DNA of 38,593 nucleotides from Bacteroidota bacterium. GTDB lineage: Bacteria; Bacteroidota; Bacteroidia; JACPRZ01. Position 1 is the first letter of the stretch; the number at the start of each line of letters is the position of its first letter. A program made the translations under genes and the position numbers. The notes below the pieces were generated by a model. That model saw only the letters and a list, made by a program, of their open reading frames with translations. It was not told the origin of the DNA and ran no database searches. This document shows positions 23,208 to 30,946 of the stretch, piece by piece. Location: assembly GCA_016193485.1 (NCBI GenBank), contig JACPRZ010000061.1:70855-109447 (forward strand), written 5' to 3'.

Positions 23208-25310
23208 TTAATACTTCAAGACCTTTCCGATAGCCACCGCCACTTTACCGGCATCAGGCAGCATGGCTTGTTCAAGCGTTGAATTTAACGGTACAGCAGG
23301 TACATTTACCGAGCCAACAACTTCTACCGGTGCATCAAGAAAATGGAAACATTCGCGCTGAATTCTGCCGGCAAGGGCCTGAGCGAATGAATTTTCCACT
23401 GGTTCTTCCGTGACGACTATACACCTGTTGTGTTTTTTTACCGATGCAAAAACCGTTTCTTCATCAAGAGGCACAAGTGTCCGCAGGTCAATAATTTCTA
23501 TTTGTCCGGAAAATTTCCTGGCAACACTTTTTGCCCAGTAAACACCCATGCCATAGGTAATTACCGTAATTGTTGGAAAATCAAATTTCCCCCCTTCGGG
23601 GGGATTAAGGGGGGCTGCTATCCTCGCTTTGCCGAAAGGGAGAATATAATTTTCATCCGGTTCAACTGATTTAGCGTCTTCGGTTCCCCTTACTTTTGAC
23701 CAGTACAATCCTTTATGCTCAAGGATGACGCACGGATTGGAATCATAGAAAGCCGCTTTTATCAAACCTTTTAAATCTGCACCGGTTGAAGGATAGGCAA
23801 TTTTTATCCCCCGGATGTTGGCCAGAACGCTTTCAACGCTTGAGGAATGGTAGGGTCCCCCGCTGCCATAAGCGCCTGCGGGAACACGTATGATGCAACT
23901 CACCGGCCATTTGCCGTTACTCAGGTAACAGGAGCGGCTCACCTCGGTAAACAACTGGTTCAATCCGGGCCAGATGTAATCGGCAAACTGAACTTCAACA
24001 ATGGGTTTCAATCCCACTGCCGACATTCCCACCGTGCTTCCTATGATAAATGCTTCCTGTATCGGAGTGTTGAACACACGGTCATCGCCAAACTGCCCGG
24101 CAAGGGTTGCCGCCTCGCGGAATACCCCCCCCAGCCGCCTTCCCACATCCTGCCCGTAAAAAACACATTCAATATGTTTGTTCATCAGTTCCTTAATGGC
24201 GAACAGGGCGCAGTCAACCATCACTTTTTTTTCTTTCCCGGCAGGTTCTCGGATACCCGTTTCCTTAATAACCGGTGACGGAGCGAAAACATGCTTTTCA
24301 AGACCGGCAGGATCCGGTTCGGATGCTTTTATCGCTTTTTCATAATCAGACAGAACTTTTCCCTGAATATCCTTTTCCATGTTCGCCAACGATGATTCCG
24401 AAGCCCCTTTCTGCAACAGAATATTTTTCAATTTTGGAATGGGGTCCCTTTTTGCATGGTCGCTTAAATCATCCCGGTACCATTCTTTCCTTACGCCCGA
24501 AGTATGGTGATGAAGAAGCGGGACTTTTGCATGGAGAAGGAATGGGCGTCTTTCATTCCGGATAATTTTAAATACCTCATTTACCGACTGGTAGGATATA
24601 GTAAAATCGCTTCCGTCAATGCTTCGTGTTTCCAGTCCTTTAAAACCCTTTGCATATTCAGCGGCATTCATCGCCCGCGTTTCTTTCGCATTGGCTGAAA
24701 TATCCCACTCGTTATCCTGCACAAGATAAAGTATGGGTAATTTTTTGAGCGCTGCCATCTGGAATGCCTCGGAAACTTCTCCTTCCGTTATTGAAGCATC
24801 ACCGAGCGAACAAACGACTATCGGTCTTTTATCTCCAAAGTATTCTCCAATATTTCGTTTTTCTTTATACTGCATTCCCATTGCCGCACCGGTAGCAGGT
24901 ATCGCCTGCATGCCGGTTGCCGAGGACTGGTGCGGAATTTTAGGCATATCCTTCCTCTTTAAACTCGGATGGGAATAATAGGTTCTGCCGCCTGAAAAAG
25001 GGTCATCGCGCTTTGCGAAAAGTTGGAGCATCAGTTCATAAGGAGTGACGCCCATACCGAGGAGCATGGCATCATCGCGGTAATAAGGAAAGACAAAATC
25101 CTGCGGCAGCAATTGCATGCCAACAGCAAGTTGAATGGCTTCATGGCCACGGGAAGTAGCGTGAACATATTTAGATGTAACCGCAGCATTTTTTTCAAAC
25201 AAATCAACCATTGTTTTTTCGGTGAACATGAGGGAATAAGCCCTCAGAAGCAATTCTTCAGTGAGAACTGGGTTTATACGCCCTGATCTTGAAACTATTT
25301 CGTTTACCAT
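23208..25310 (-). CDS. 2-oxoacid dehydrogenase E1, fused alpha and beta subunits
   Basis: This thiamine-diphosphate enzyme decarboxylates a 2-oxoacid and acylates the lipoyl group of E2; the alpha-beta type is either branched-chain 2-oxoacid or pyruvate dehydrogenase. The alpha half (about 1-340) has GDASITEGEVSEAFQMAA, the TPP motif (usual GDG replaced by GDA), ending in LVQDN. The beta half (about 365-700) has GQDVGRRLGGVFREAATL, NTPIQEAFIIGSTVGMSA, RVPAGAYGSGGPYHS and the C-terminal VTEEPVENSFAQALAGRI. At about residues 563-575 an extra segment, PLNPPEGGKFDFP, is encoded by a G/C palindromic element inserted just before the VITYGMGV strand. The start overlaps the crotonase stop (TAATG). 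No E2 or E3 gene is nearby. Confidence 0.93.
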   Translation of the reverse strand: MVNEIVSRSGRINPVLTEELLLRAYSLMFTEKTMVDLFEKNAAVTSKYVHATSRGHEAIQLAVGMQLLPQDFVFPYYRDDAMLLGMGVTPYELMLQLFAKRDDPFSGGRTYYSHPSLKRKDMPKIPHQSSATGMQAIPATGAAMGMQYKEKRNIGEYFGDKRPIVVCSLGDASITEGEVSEAFQMAALKKLPILYLVQDNEWDISANAKETRAMNAAEYAKGFKGLETRSIDGSDFTISYQSVNEVFKIIRNERRPFLLHAKVPLLHHHTSGVRKEWYRDDLSDHAKRDPIPKLKNILLQKGASESSLANMEKDIQGKVLSDYEKAIKASEPDPAGLEKHVFAPSPVIKETGIREPAGKEKKVMVDCALFAIKELMNKHIECVFYGQDVGRRLGGVFREAATLAGQFGDDRVFNTPIQEAFIIGSTVGMSAVGLKPIVEVQFADYIWPGLNQLFTEVSRSCYLSNGKWPVSCIIRVPAGAYGSGGPYHSSSVESVLANIRGIKIAYPSTGADLKGLIKAAFYDSNPCVILEHKGLYWSKVRGTEDAKSVEPDENYILPFGKARIAAPLNPPEGGKFDFPTITVITYGMGVYWAKSVARKFSGQIEIIDLRTLVPLDEETVFASVKKHNRCIVVTEEPVENSFAQALAGRIQRECFHFLDAPVEVVGSVNVPAVPLNSTLEQAMLPDAGKVAVAIGKVLKY
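23586..23619 (+). repeat. G/C-rich palindromic element inside the E1 beta domain
   Basis: The plus strand reads TTTCCCCCCTTCGGGGGG then ATTAAGGGGGGCTGCT, the same consensus as 37291-37326 but in reverse orientation to its host gene. The frame is kept, and it encodes the extra NPPEGGKF residues. Confidence 0.8.
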
Positions 25311-26077
25311 TACCTCTGAGATTTTAATCTGGCTACGGATTTCTTTGTAAAATCAGAAAGCGCCAGCCGCCCGCTTATGGCAGCGCGCTCATCCAGAAGC
25401 GTATCCCAATGTTCGGTACCCTTCCACATAACCCTTTTCAGTTCTGCCATGGCATCATGGCTGCTTTGAGCGAGTTTTGAAGCCAGTGATTGTAATGCAG
25501 CGTCCAGTTTTGGAATATCTTCATAAACTTCAGAATAGAGTCCCTTTTCCCGCGCCCATTGAGCGCTTTTCCATTCGGTCGGGTTGATGGTGAGCGCCAT
25601 GAATGCGGATGTTCCTATTTTACGTTCAACGGGAGGCCCCACAACAAAGGGTCCGATTCCCAGAGCAAGTTCGCTCAGCCGTATGGAGGCGCCCTCAACA
25701 GCCATTGCATAGTCGGCAGCCGCTGCCAGCCCAACCCCCCCCCCGACTGTACGGGCATGAACCCGGGCCAATATGAATTTCGGAACTGTGCGCATCGCGT
25801 TGATCACCTGTGCAAATCCTGAAAAGAACCGTTTTCCTTCTTCAAAATTTTTTATCGCAACAAGTTCATCAAATGACGCGCCACCGCAGAAGGTCTTATC
25901 GCCTTCGCTTTGCAGGATTATCACCCATGCATCCGGATGATTTCCCATGAGGGTGATTTCTTCCGCCATTTTCCGCAAAAGATCACCCGGCAACGAATTG
26001 CTTTTGGGGTGGGAAAATGTAATGGTGGAGATACCATTTTTCAGGACAGTATTAACTGTACCACCGCTTGTCTTCAT
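25310..26077 (-). CDS. Enoyl-CoA hydratase/isomerase family protein (crotonase)
   Basis: The 255-residue crotonase-fold enzyme acts on acyl-CoA thioesters. The oxyanion-hole segments are TFCGGASFDEL and HARTVGGGVGLAAAADYA; the second catalytic glutamate is present in IRLSELALGIGPFVVGP. The first catalytic glutamate of classical hydratases (GGG-x-E-L) is replaced by glycine (GGGVGL), so simple hydration of crotonyl-CoA is not assured. The same GLAAA pattern is usual in the Bacteroidota group I recall. Ten consecutive G encode the glycine triplet. It shares a TAATG overlap with the E1 gene, which suggests a role in branched-chain or related acyl-CoA breakdown. Confidence 0.9.
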   Translation of the reverse strand: MKTSGGTVNTVLKNGISTITFSHPKSNSLPGDLLRKMAEEITLMGNHPDAWVIILQSEGDKTFCGGASFDELVAIKNFEEGKRFFSGFAQVINAMRTVPKFILARVHARTVGGGVGLAAAADYAMAVEGASIRLSELALGIGPFVVGPPVERKIGTSAFMALTINPTEWKSAQWAREKGLYSEVYEDIPKLDAALQSLASKLAQSSHDAMAELKRVMWKGTEHWDTLLDERAAISGRLALSDFTKKSVARLKSQR

Positions 26078-26185
26078 TTTTATCGGATATTAAGCGAAGA
26101 TACGAATATGCAAAATTTCTGTATTCTGTTTTCAAAAAACACTTTTCATTGCCGGTGAAAAGGCATTTTCACTGTCAGAGAAAAC

Positions 26186-26959
26186 TCATTTCCATTCCCA
26201 ACTTTCCACCATGTAATAAATATCCCTTCTTATAAAGTCAATCACCGGCTGAAGGGAGTCGGCCTGCGGAGGAATATTAAAATAGAGGGCTGCGCGTACA
26301 AAATGAGCGCTGCTGTCGGTAACGAAAAACTGTGATGCCGAGGCAGTGTTCCCTTCAATGTCATAAATGATACCATACACTTTTGAATTTGTTTTCAAAA
26401 CCGGTTTTTCGTTAATTGCATCTGCCCTTACGGTATGTTTATAGACAAATCCCCTTGCATCTTCAACAAATTGCTGCAGATTATTGTTTACCGGATGGTA
26501 ACTTAGGTGCAATGACGCTTTATAAACCGGAAATTCAATATTGAACCAGCACTTGCCGAAATCTGCGGTATCCAACATGTTTTTCTTACGCATGAACCTG
26601 TAAAAAGGTGAATTTAAATCCCTCCGGTAAGGGATGACACGGGAATAACCGGGATAATCAAATGAAAAAGGGCATAATGAATCGAATCTGACATATTTTT
26701 TTTCAGGGAAATCTATGCGGAAAAAACCGCGGGGTTTTGGTACCGTTGGATGGTTGCATGCTGTCAAACCAGTCATAGAGGAAATTGACAAATAAAATAA
26801 TATTTTGTAACTACTCAGATGGTTATTTGAAAATACAAAAATCCCTGCCACAAAGTCACAAAAGCACCAAAAAACACAAAAAAATTTAGTGAAATTTTGT
26901 GTTTTTGTGTTTTTGTGGCAGGATATTACTGGGGTGCTGAATGGTAACAATAATTTCAT
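26186..26959 (-). CDS. gldD: Gliding motility lipoprotein GldD
   Basis: Family features are HPTVPKPRGFFRIDFPEKKY just after a lipobox Cys (LTAC; codon at 26756-26758), CPFSFDYPGYS, CWFNIEFP, and the terminal YYMVESWEWK. GldD is an outer lipoprotein required for gliding and T9SS function in Flavobacterium. The start is unclear. The first ATG with signal character is 26959 (MKLLLPFSTPVISC), but this places 67 residues before the conserved lipobox, far too long for a lipoprotein signal. The residues in between are translation of the repeat hairpin at 26845-26921. Either a non-ATG start near 26818 is used, or the repeat has been inserted into the signal-peptide region. The frame is intact throughout. 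Confidence 0.88.
   Translation of the reverse strand: MKLLLPFSTPVISCHKNTKTQNFTKFFCVFWCFCDFVAGIFVFSNNHLSSYKILFYLSISSMTGLTACNHPTVPKPRGFFRIDFPEKKYVRFDSLCPFSFDYPGYSRVIPYRRDLNSPFYRFMRKKNMLDTADFGKCWFNIEFPVYKASLHLSYHPVNNNLQQFVEDARGFVYKHTVRADAINEKPVLKTNSKVYGIIYDIEGNTASASQFFVTDSSAHFVRAALYFNIPPQADSLQPVIDFIRRDIYYMVESWEWK
26845..26921. repeat. Gene-less CCACAAA-type hairpin at the gldD 5' end
   Basis: The left arm (26845-26887) begins CTGCCACAAAGTCACAAAAG and the right arm (26892-26921) is its imperfect inverted copy, ending TTTTTGTGGCAG. The two meet at AAATTTAGTGAAATTT. The TGCCACAAAAACAC words match the terminal repeats of the GxxExxY element, so this may be a solo or deleted relative. Confidence 0.75.
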
Positions 26960-27001
26960 GAAGGACAAACGTAAGGAAAAAATTAACGGATGGTCGTAAA
27001 T

Positions 27002-27039
27002 AAAAAAACGGCAGAACCCGTGATAACGAACTCTGCCGT
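27002..27039 (-). terminator. Intrinsic terminator of gdhA
   Basis: A perfect 8-base stem, ACGGCAGA with TCTGCCGT, spans 27008-27039. In the minus-strand transcript it is followed by a run of seven T. It lies about 110 bases after the gdhA stop and separates gdhA from gldD. Confidence 0.75.
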
Positions 27040-27149
27040 CATTATTATCCTGATCTGAATGATTTGTTCTGACGAAAATGTCAGAATGCTGTACCAAAGC
27101 GTCAGCACAAAATCATTCAGCATCAGAATACAGTGCGGATATTATTGCA

Positions 27150-28535
27150 TTAAACAAGTCCCTGTGCCAGCATGGCATCGGCAACTTTCACGAATCCTCC
27201 GATGTTGGCACCTTTGACATAATTCATAAATCCGTTTTCATCACCGTAGCGGACACATGTTTCATGAATGCTTTTCATAATACCACCGAGGCGCTGGTCA
27301 ACTTCTTCCCGTGTCCAGGAAAGCCGCAATGAGTTCTGGCTCATTTCAAGACCCGATACCGCAACACCACCGGCATTGGATGCTTTACCAGGGGCATAGA
27401 GTATTTTTGCTTTCAGGAAGGCGGTTATCGCCTCCGGGGTTGACGGCATGTTTGCGCCCTCGGAAACTACATAGCACCCGTTTCTCAGAAGTGCATCGGC
27501 ATCTTTTCCGTCCAGTTCATTTTGCGTAGCGCAGGGCAGTGCGACATCACATTTAACGCTCCAGGGACGGCTGCCCGGAATAAATTCGCATTTATATTTA
27601 GCGGCATATTCCTTTATCCTGCCCCGTTTTTCGTTTTTCAAATCCATTACATAAGCGAGTTTATCTTCGGAGATGCCTGTTTTATCGTAAATGGTTCCTT
27701 CGGAATCAGAGAGAGTGACAACCTTTGCCCCAAGATGGTTACATTTTTCAACTGCATATTGCGCTACATTGCCCGAACCGCTTACGGTAACCGTTTTTCC
27801 TTTCAGAGAGTCCTTTTGCTTTTTCAGCATTTCAGCGGCAAAATAAACCGTTCCGTAACCGGTCGCTTCAGGACGAATCAGTGATCCTCCGAACGGAATG
27901 CCCTTGCCTGTAAGAACTCCGGTAAATTCATTGCGAAGCCGTTTGTACTGGCCGAAGAGAAAGGATACTTCCCTGCCGCCTACCCCGATATCTCCGGCAG
28001 GAACATCGGTATCGGGACCGATATGCCTGAAAAGTTCGGACATGAAACTCTGGCAGAAACGCATCACTTCATTATCGGACTTTCCTTTGGGGTCGAAATT
28101 GGAACCGCCTTTACCCCCCCCCATCGGCAGGGTAGTCAGTGAATTTTTGAGAACCTGTTCAAAGGCGAGGAATTTCAGGATGCTCAGATTAACGGAAGGA
28201 TGAAAGCGCAATCCCCCTTTATAGGGTCCTATGGCGCTGTTCATCTGGATGCGGTAGCCCTTGTTAATCTGGAATTCTCCCTTGTCATCAATCCAGGGCA
28301 CGCGGAACATGATCACCCGTTCGGGTTCAGAAATCCGTTCCAGGATTTTCGCTTTTTTGTATTTCGGGTTGGCTTCAATATAGGGAATTACCGTTTCGGC
28401 CACTTCCATCACCGCCTGGTGAAACTCCGGCTCGTTCGGATTCCTTGATTTGACCCAAGTCATGAACTCTTCAAGGTATGCGCCTGAAGAATTCTTCTGG
28501 GGGTTTTTGATTTTAACTGGCGCTGCTATACTCAT
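27150..28535 (-). CDS. gdhA: NADP-type glutamate dehydrogenase
   Basis: The 461-residue hexameric-class enzyme interconverts glutamate with 2-oxoglutarate and ammonia. Family motifs are QMNSAIGPYKGGLRFHPSV, the catalytic-lysine block PMGGGKGGSNFDP, PAGDIGVGGREV, and the dinucleotide fold VTVSGSGNVAQYA. The C-terminus matches the small-GDH family. The frame opens at 28622, but ATG 28535 is chosen because it begins MSIAAPVKIKNP and follows a perfect -7 box (28561-28568) by 25 bases. Nine consecutive G lie in the PMGGG motif. It stands alone with its own promoter and terminator. Confidence 0.96.
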   Translation of the reverse strand: MSIAAPVKIKNPQKNSSGAYLEEFMTWVKSRNPNEPEFHQAVMEVAETVIPYIEANPKYKKAKILERISEPERVIMFRVPWIDDKGEFQINKGYRIQMNSAIGPYKGGLRFHPSVNLSILKFLAFEQVLKNSLTTLPMGGGKGGSNFDPKGKSDNEVMRFCQSFMSELFRHIGPDTDVPAGDIGVGGREVSFLFGQYKRLRNEFTGVLTGKGIPFGGSLIRPEATGYGTVYFAAEMLKKQKDSLKGKTVTVSGSGNVAQYAVEKCNHLGAKVVTLSDSEGTIYDKTGISEDKLAYVMDLKNEKRGRIKEYAAKYKCEFIPGSRPWSVKCDVALPCATQNELDGKDADALLRNGCYVVSEGANMPSTPEAITAFLKAKILYAPGKASNAGGVAVSGLEMSQNSLRLSWTREEVDQRLGGIMKSIHETCVRYGDENGFMNYVKGANIGGFVKVADAMLAQGLV

Positions 28536-28560
28536 AATATTTTGGGTTAAAAATTGGACG

Positions 28561-28568
28561 CAAATGTA
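28561..28568 (-). promoter_or_regulatory. -7 box of gdhA
   Basis: The minus strand reads TACATTTG, matching TAnnTTTG exactly, 25 bases before the gdhA ATG. The same octamer is used before atpB. Confidence 0.6.
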
Positions 28569-28699
28569 AAAAAATAACAAGACGGAAATTGTTATCAGGA
28601 GTTGATTTTGCTCATTTATCATATCGTATTGATTTTAATTAAAGTATGAAGAAAATGGGCGGGTGCCGGACTTAGAATCAGAAACATGAGATAATCTAT

Positions 28700-28707
28700 T
28701 ACCTTTG
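28700..28707 (+). promoter_or_regulatory. -7 box of the secreted AttH-like gene
   Basis: TACCTTTG, an exact TAnnTTTG match, lies 23 bases before the ATG at 28731. The 195-base gdhA divergent region contains this promoter and the gdhA one, and nothing else recognised. Confidence 0.6.
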
Positions 28708-28730
28708 TTTGTTTTCTAAAATTGAATCTT

Positions 28731-30419
28731 ATGAATAAATCAATTTGCACTGCAACGGTATTAATAATCGCTGCCGTTTTTTGCTTCAGCGATCTCTTTT
28801 CCCAGTCCCCCTGGCAAACCTACCCATATTCCCCCCCCGGCAGTGTCCTTACATTTCCGGATGATGACGGATTCCATCCTGATCCATCCACTACTACGGA
28901 ATGGTGGTATATTAACCTTCACCTGACCGGGTCCGCTCCAATGTATAAACAATATGATGTCATGCTCGTTTATTTCCGTTTTGCCAATATGCGCATATTC
29001 AATATTGCCGAATCATCGGGAACTTTTCATACAAACGTTTTGCAGGTCTATCCCACGCTGACCCACCAGTTGGGGTACTGGGATCTTACCTATACCGTTC
29101 CCTTCCAGATTAACGATTACTCAAAATGGACTTACCCCAACGACAATATACCCTATTCTTATATTTTTCATGCCGAAGAACCCGTAAAAAATGACCGCCT
29201 TGATGTAACGGTCACTTCCATCCGCCCCCCCCTTGTGGTGGGCGGTGACGGATTTGTACCGCTGGGCGACCAGGGCGATTCTTCCTTTTATTACTCTTAT
29301 ACCAACATGAACGTTACCGGAACCATCCGCTATAACGGTGCAACAGATAACATTACTTCCGGAATTGCATGGATTGACAGGCAATACGGGCCTTTCATGG
29401 TGGGTGTCAATGCCGATAATAAATATGAATGGTTTTCGCTGCAGTTGGATACACCTGGCACCGTTTGGGGCACACCGCAATCGCCATCCGAATTCAACAT
29501 CTGGCAGATTTTTTCCGATTCAAGCGATATTCCTTATAGACCTGAATGGCGGCTGGCGAGTTCCATTTATCCTGATGATTCGCAGGACACATCGTCTTCT
29601 TTTATTTTTGAGCGTACCGGTTACTGGCACGATATCGCAAACAATAAGTATTATTCAAACGGGTGGCGGTTCATTGACCCGGATAACGGTGTTTGCGTTG
29701 ATATGGAACCGAACATTGACAACCAGGTTATTGATGTTATCGCCTTTAAGTTCTGGGAAGGCGCTACAACCCTGCGCGGTACGGTTAAAAACCAGCCGGT
29801 GGATGGCGTTGGTTTTGCGGAACTCGTTGCCGATTTTACGTATGAAATAATTCCCCCGTCAGCGCCCCAGAACCTATCGGTTCAGTATTACCCTGATCAT
29901 TATGCGCTTTTATGGAGTGCCGGTACTGCCGGTACCTATCCGGTTGGCGGGTACAGGATTTACCGCAGCCGGACCAATGACGGATACTGGCAATATCTTG
30001 CAACCGTTTCAACGGTTAATTACGATGATTACAGCGCACCGGATTCTTCATGGTATTACACGGTAAGCGCTTTTGACGCTCAGACCGCCACATCGGCAAG
30101 CGGGTATGCGACACCGGTATCTGCATCACCATCAGGGATATTGGCTCTACAGGATGATAACACGGAGATTAACATTTTTCCGAACCCCGTAAACCGTTAC
30201 ATGACCGTTGTATATTCAGGTAAAAAGCCAACCGATGTGGTTGTGGAAATTTTCAATGCAGCAGGGAAATTAATATTCTGCCAGGAAATGGATATGGTTC
30301 CGGGAAAATCATGGGTATTAGCGGATTTTAAACATAAAGGAATTAATTCGGGCATCTTTGTTTGTAAAATTACAACTGCTGATTCCACATTCCGGCAGCG
30401 CTTCGTGGTTGGAGATTGA
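28731..30419 (+). CDS. Secreted AttH/CrtC-like lipocalin protein with FN3 and T9SS signal
   Basis: The 562-residue protein starts at ATG 28731 (a TTG three codons earlier is less likely), with a signal peptide ending FSQ. The N-terminal part (about 40-370) matches the AttH/CrtC double-lipocalin family: DDDGFHPDPSTTTEWWYINLHLTG and, in the second half, SGIAWIDRQYGPF and EWFSLQLD. Relatives include carotenoid hydratase CrtC and AttH-type hydrolase-like proteins, so a lipid-like substrate is likely. A fibronectin type III domain follows (about 373-465, APQNLSVQYYPDHYALLWS), then a type A T9SS sorting domain (about 480-562, INIFPNPVNRYMTVVYSG). It would be exported to the cell surface. It ends 4 bases from the convergent fRMsr gene. 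Confidence 0.88.
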   Translation: MNKSICTATVLIIAAVFCFSDLFSQSPWQTYPYSPPGSVLTFPDDDGFHPDPSTTTEWWYINLHLTGSAPMYKQYDVMLVYFRFANMRIFNIAESSGTFHTNVLQVYPTLTHQLGYWDLTYTVPFQINDYSKWTYPNDNIPYSYIFHAEEPVKNDRLDVTVTSIRPPLVVGGDGFVPLGDQGDSSFYYSYTNMNVTGTIRYNGATDNITSGIAWIDRQYGPFMVGVNADNKYEWFSLQLDTPGTVWGTPQSPSEFNIWQIFSDSSDIPYRPEWRLASSIYPDDSQDTSSSFIFERTGYWHDIANNKYYSNGWRFIDPDNGVCVDMEPNIDNQVIDVIAFKFWEGATTLRGTVKNQPVDGVGFAELVADFTYEIIPPSAPQNLSVQYYPDHYALLWSAGTAGTYPVGGYRIYRSRTNDGYWQYLATVSTVNYDDYSAPDSSWYYTVSAFDAQTATSASGYATPVSASPSGILALQDDNTEINIFPNPVNRYMTVVYSGKKPTDVVVEIFNAAGKLIFCQEMDMVPGKSWVLADFKHKGINSGIFVCKITTADSTFRQRFVVGD

Positions 30420-30423
30420 AAAA

Positions 30424-30897
30424 TTATCGTCCATGAAAATATTTCAGTGAAATCATTAGGCCTATCATTTCCAGAAATTTTTTATCCTTTCTGTCAAAAT
30501 CATTTTTTTTCCGGCTGTCAATATCAAGTACCATACGAACATTTCTATTTGTATCAAACACAGGAACAACAATTTCGGAGCGCGATTTTGCGCTGCAGGC
30601 GATATGACCGGGGAATTTATGAACATCGGGTACAATCAGTGTCTTTTTTTCCTTCCATGCCGTACCGCAAACACCATTACCATAAGGGATGCGGGTGCAA
30701 GCCACTTCGCCCTGAAAGGGACCAAGCACAAGTTTTTTTCCTTTGGCAAAATACCATCCCACCCACAAAAAGCCAAATTGCATTTTTATCAGCGATGAAA
30801 TATTTGCAAGGTTGGCGATAAGATCCGGCTCACCGGAAATAATTTCTTTAACCTGTTTAAGCAGAAGATTATATGCTGCAGATCTATCGGTTCTCAT
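30424..30897 (-). CDS. msrC: Free methionine-(R)-sulfoxide reductase (GAF-fold)
   Basis: The 157-residue GAF-domain enzyme reduces free methionine-R-sulfoxide. The three conserved cysteines are visible in LVLGPFQGEVACTRI, GNGVCGTAW and FPGHIACSAKSRSEIVVP, and the acidic VLDIDS motif follows. The residue after the catalytic-region cysteine is Ser where other family members I know have Asp (HIACD). The rest of the site is intact, so activity is likely. A 20-base palindrome lies just upstream of its ATG and downstream of the aldehyde dehydrogenase stop. It is the last gene of the LRR-caspase/ALDH/fRMsr run. Confidence 0.93.
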   Translation of the reverse strand: MRTDRSAAYNLLLKQVKEIISGEPDLIANLANISSLIKMQFGFLWVGWYFAKGKKLVLGPFQGEVACTRIPYGNGVCGTAWKEKKTLIVPDVHKFPGHIACSAKSRSEIVVPVFDTNRNVRMVLDIDSRKKNDFDRKDKKFLEMIGLMISLKYFHGR

Positions 30898-30905
30898 AGG
30901 TCCGT

Positions 30906-30946
30906 AATAAGATTTCCGAAGTTTTAAAAACTTCGGAAATCTTATT
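30906..30946. repeat. Perfect 20-base inverted repeat
   Basis: AATAAGATTTCCGAAGTTTT (30906-30925) is followed by its exact complement at 30927-30946. The second arm overlaps the last codons of the aldehyde dehydrogenase gene. It could attenuate read-through into the fRMsr gene, but similar CCGAAGTTTT palindromes are familiar dispersed repeats in Bacteroidota, so a repeat origin is favoured. Confidence 0.8.

Noticed and set aside
25733..25746. Frameshift at the ten-base C run in the crotonase
   Set aside because: The reading frame is intact and the motif GGGVGL is family-like, so no pseudogene call is justified.
26155..26172. GTGAAAA-GGCA-TTTTCAC hairpin as gldD terminator
   Set aside because: The stem is perfect, but no T-run follows in the minus-strand direction, so termination cannot be supported.
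30424..30897. Signalling GAF-domain protein
   Set aside because: The three conserved cysteines and the LDIDS motif identify free methionine sulfoxide reductase, not a regulatory GAF domain.
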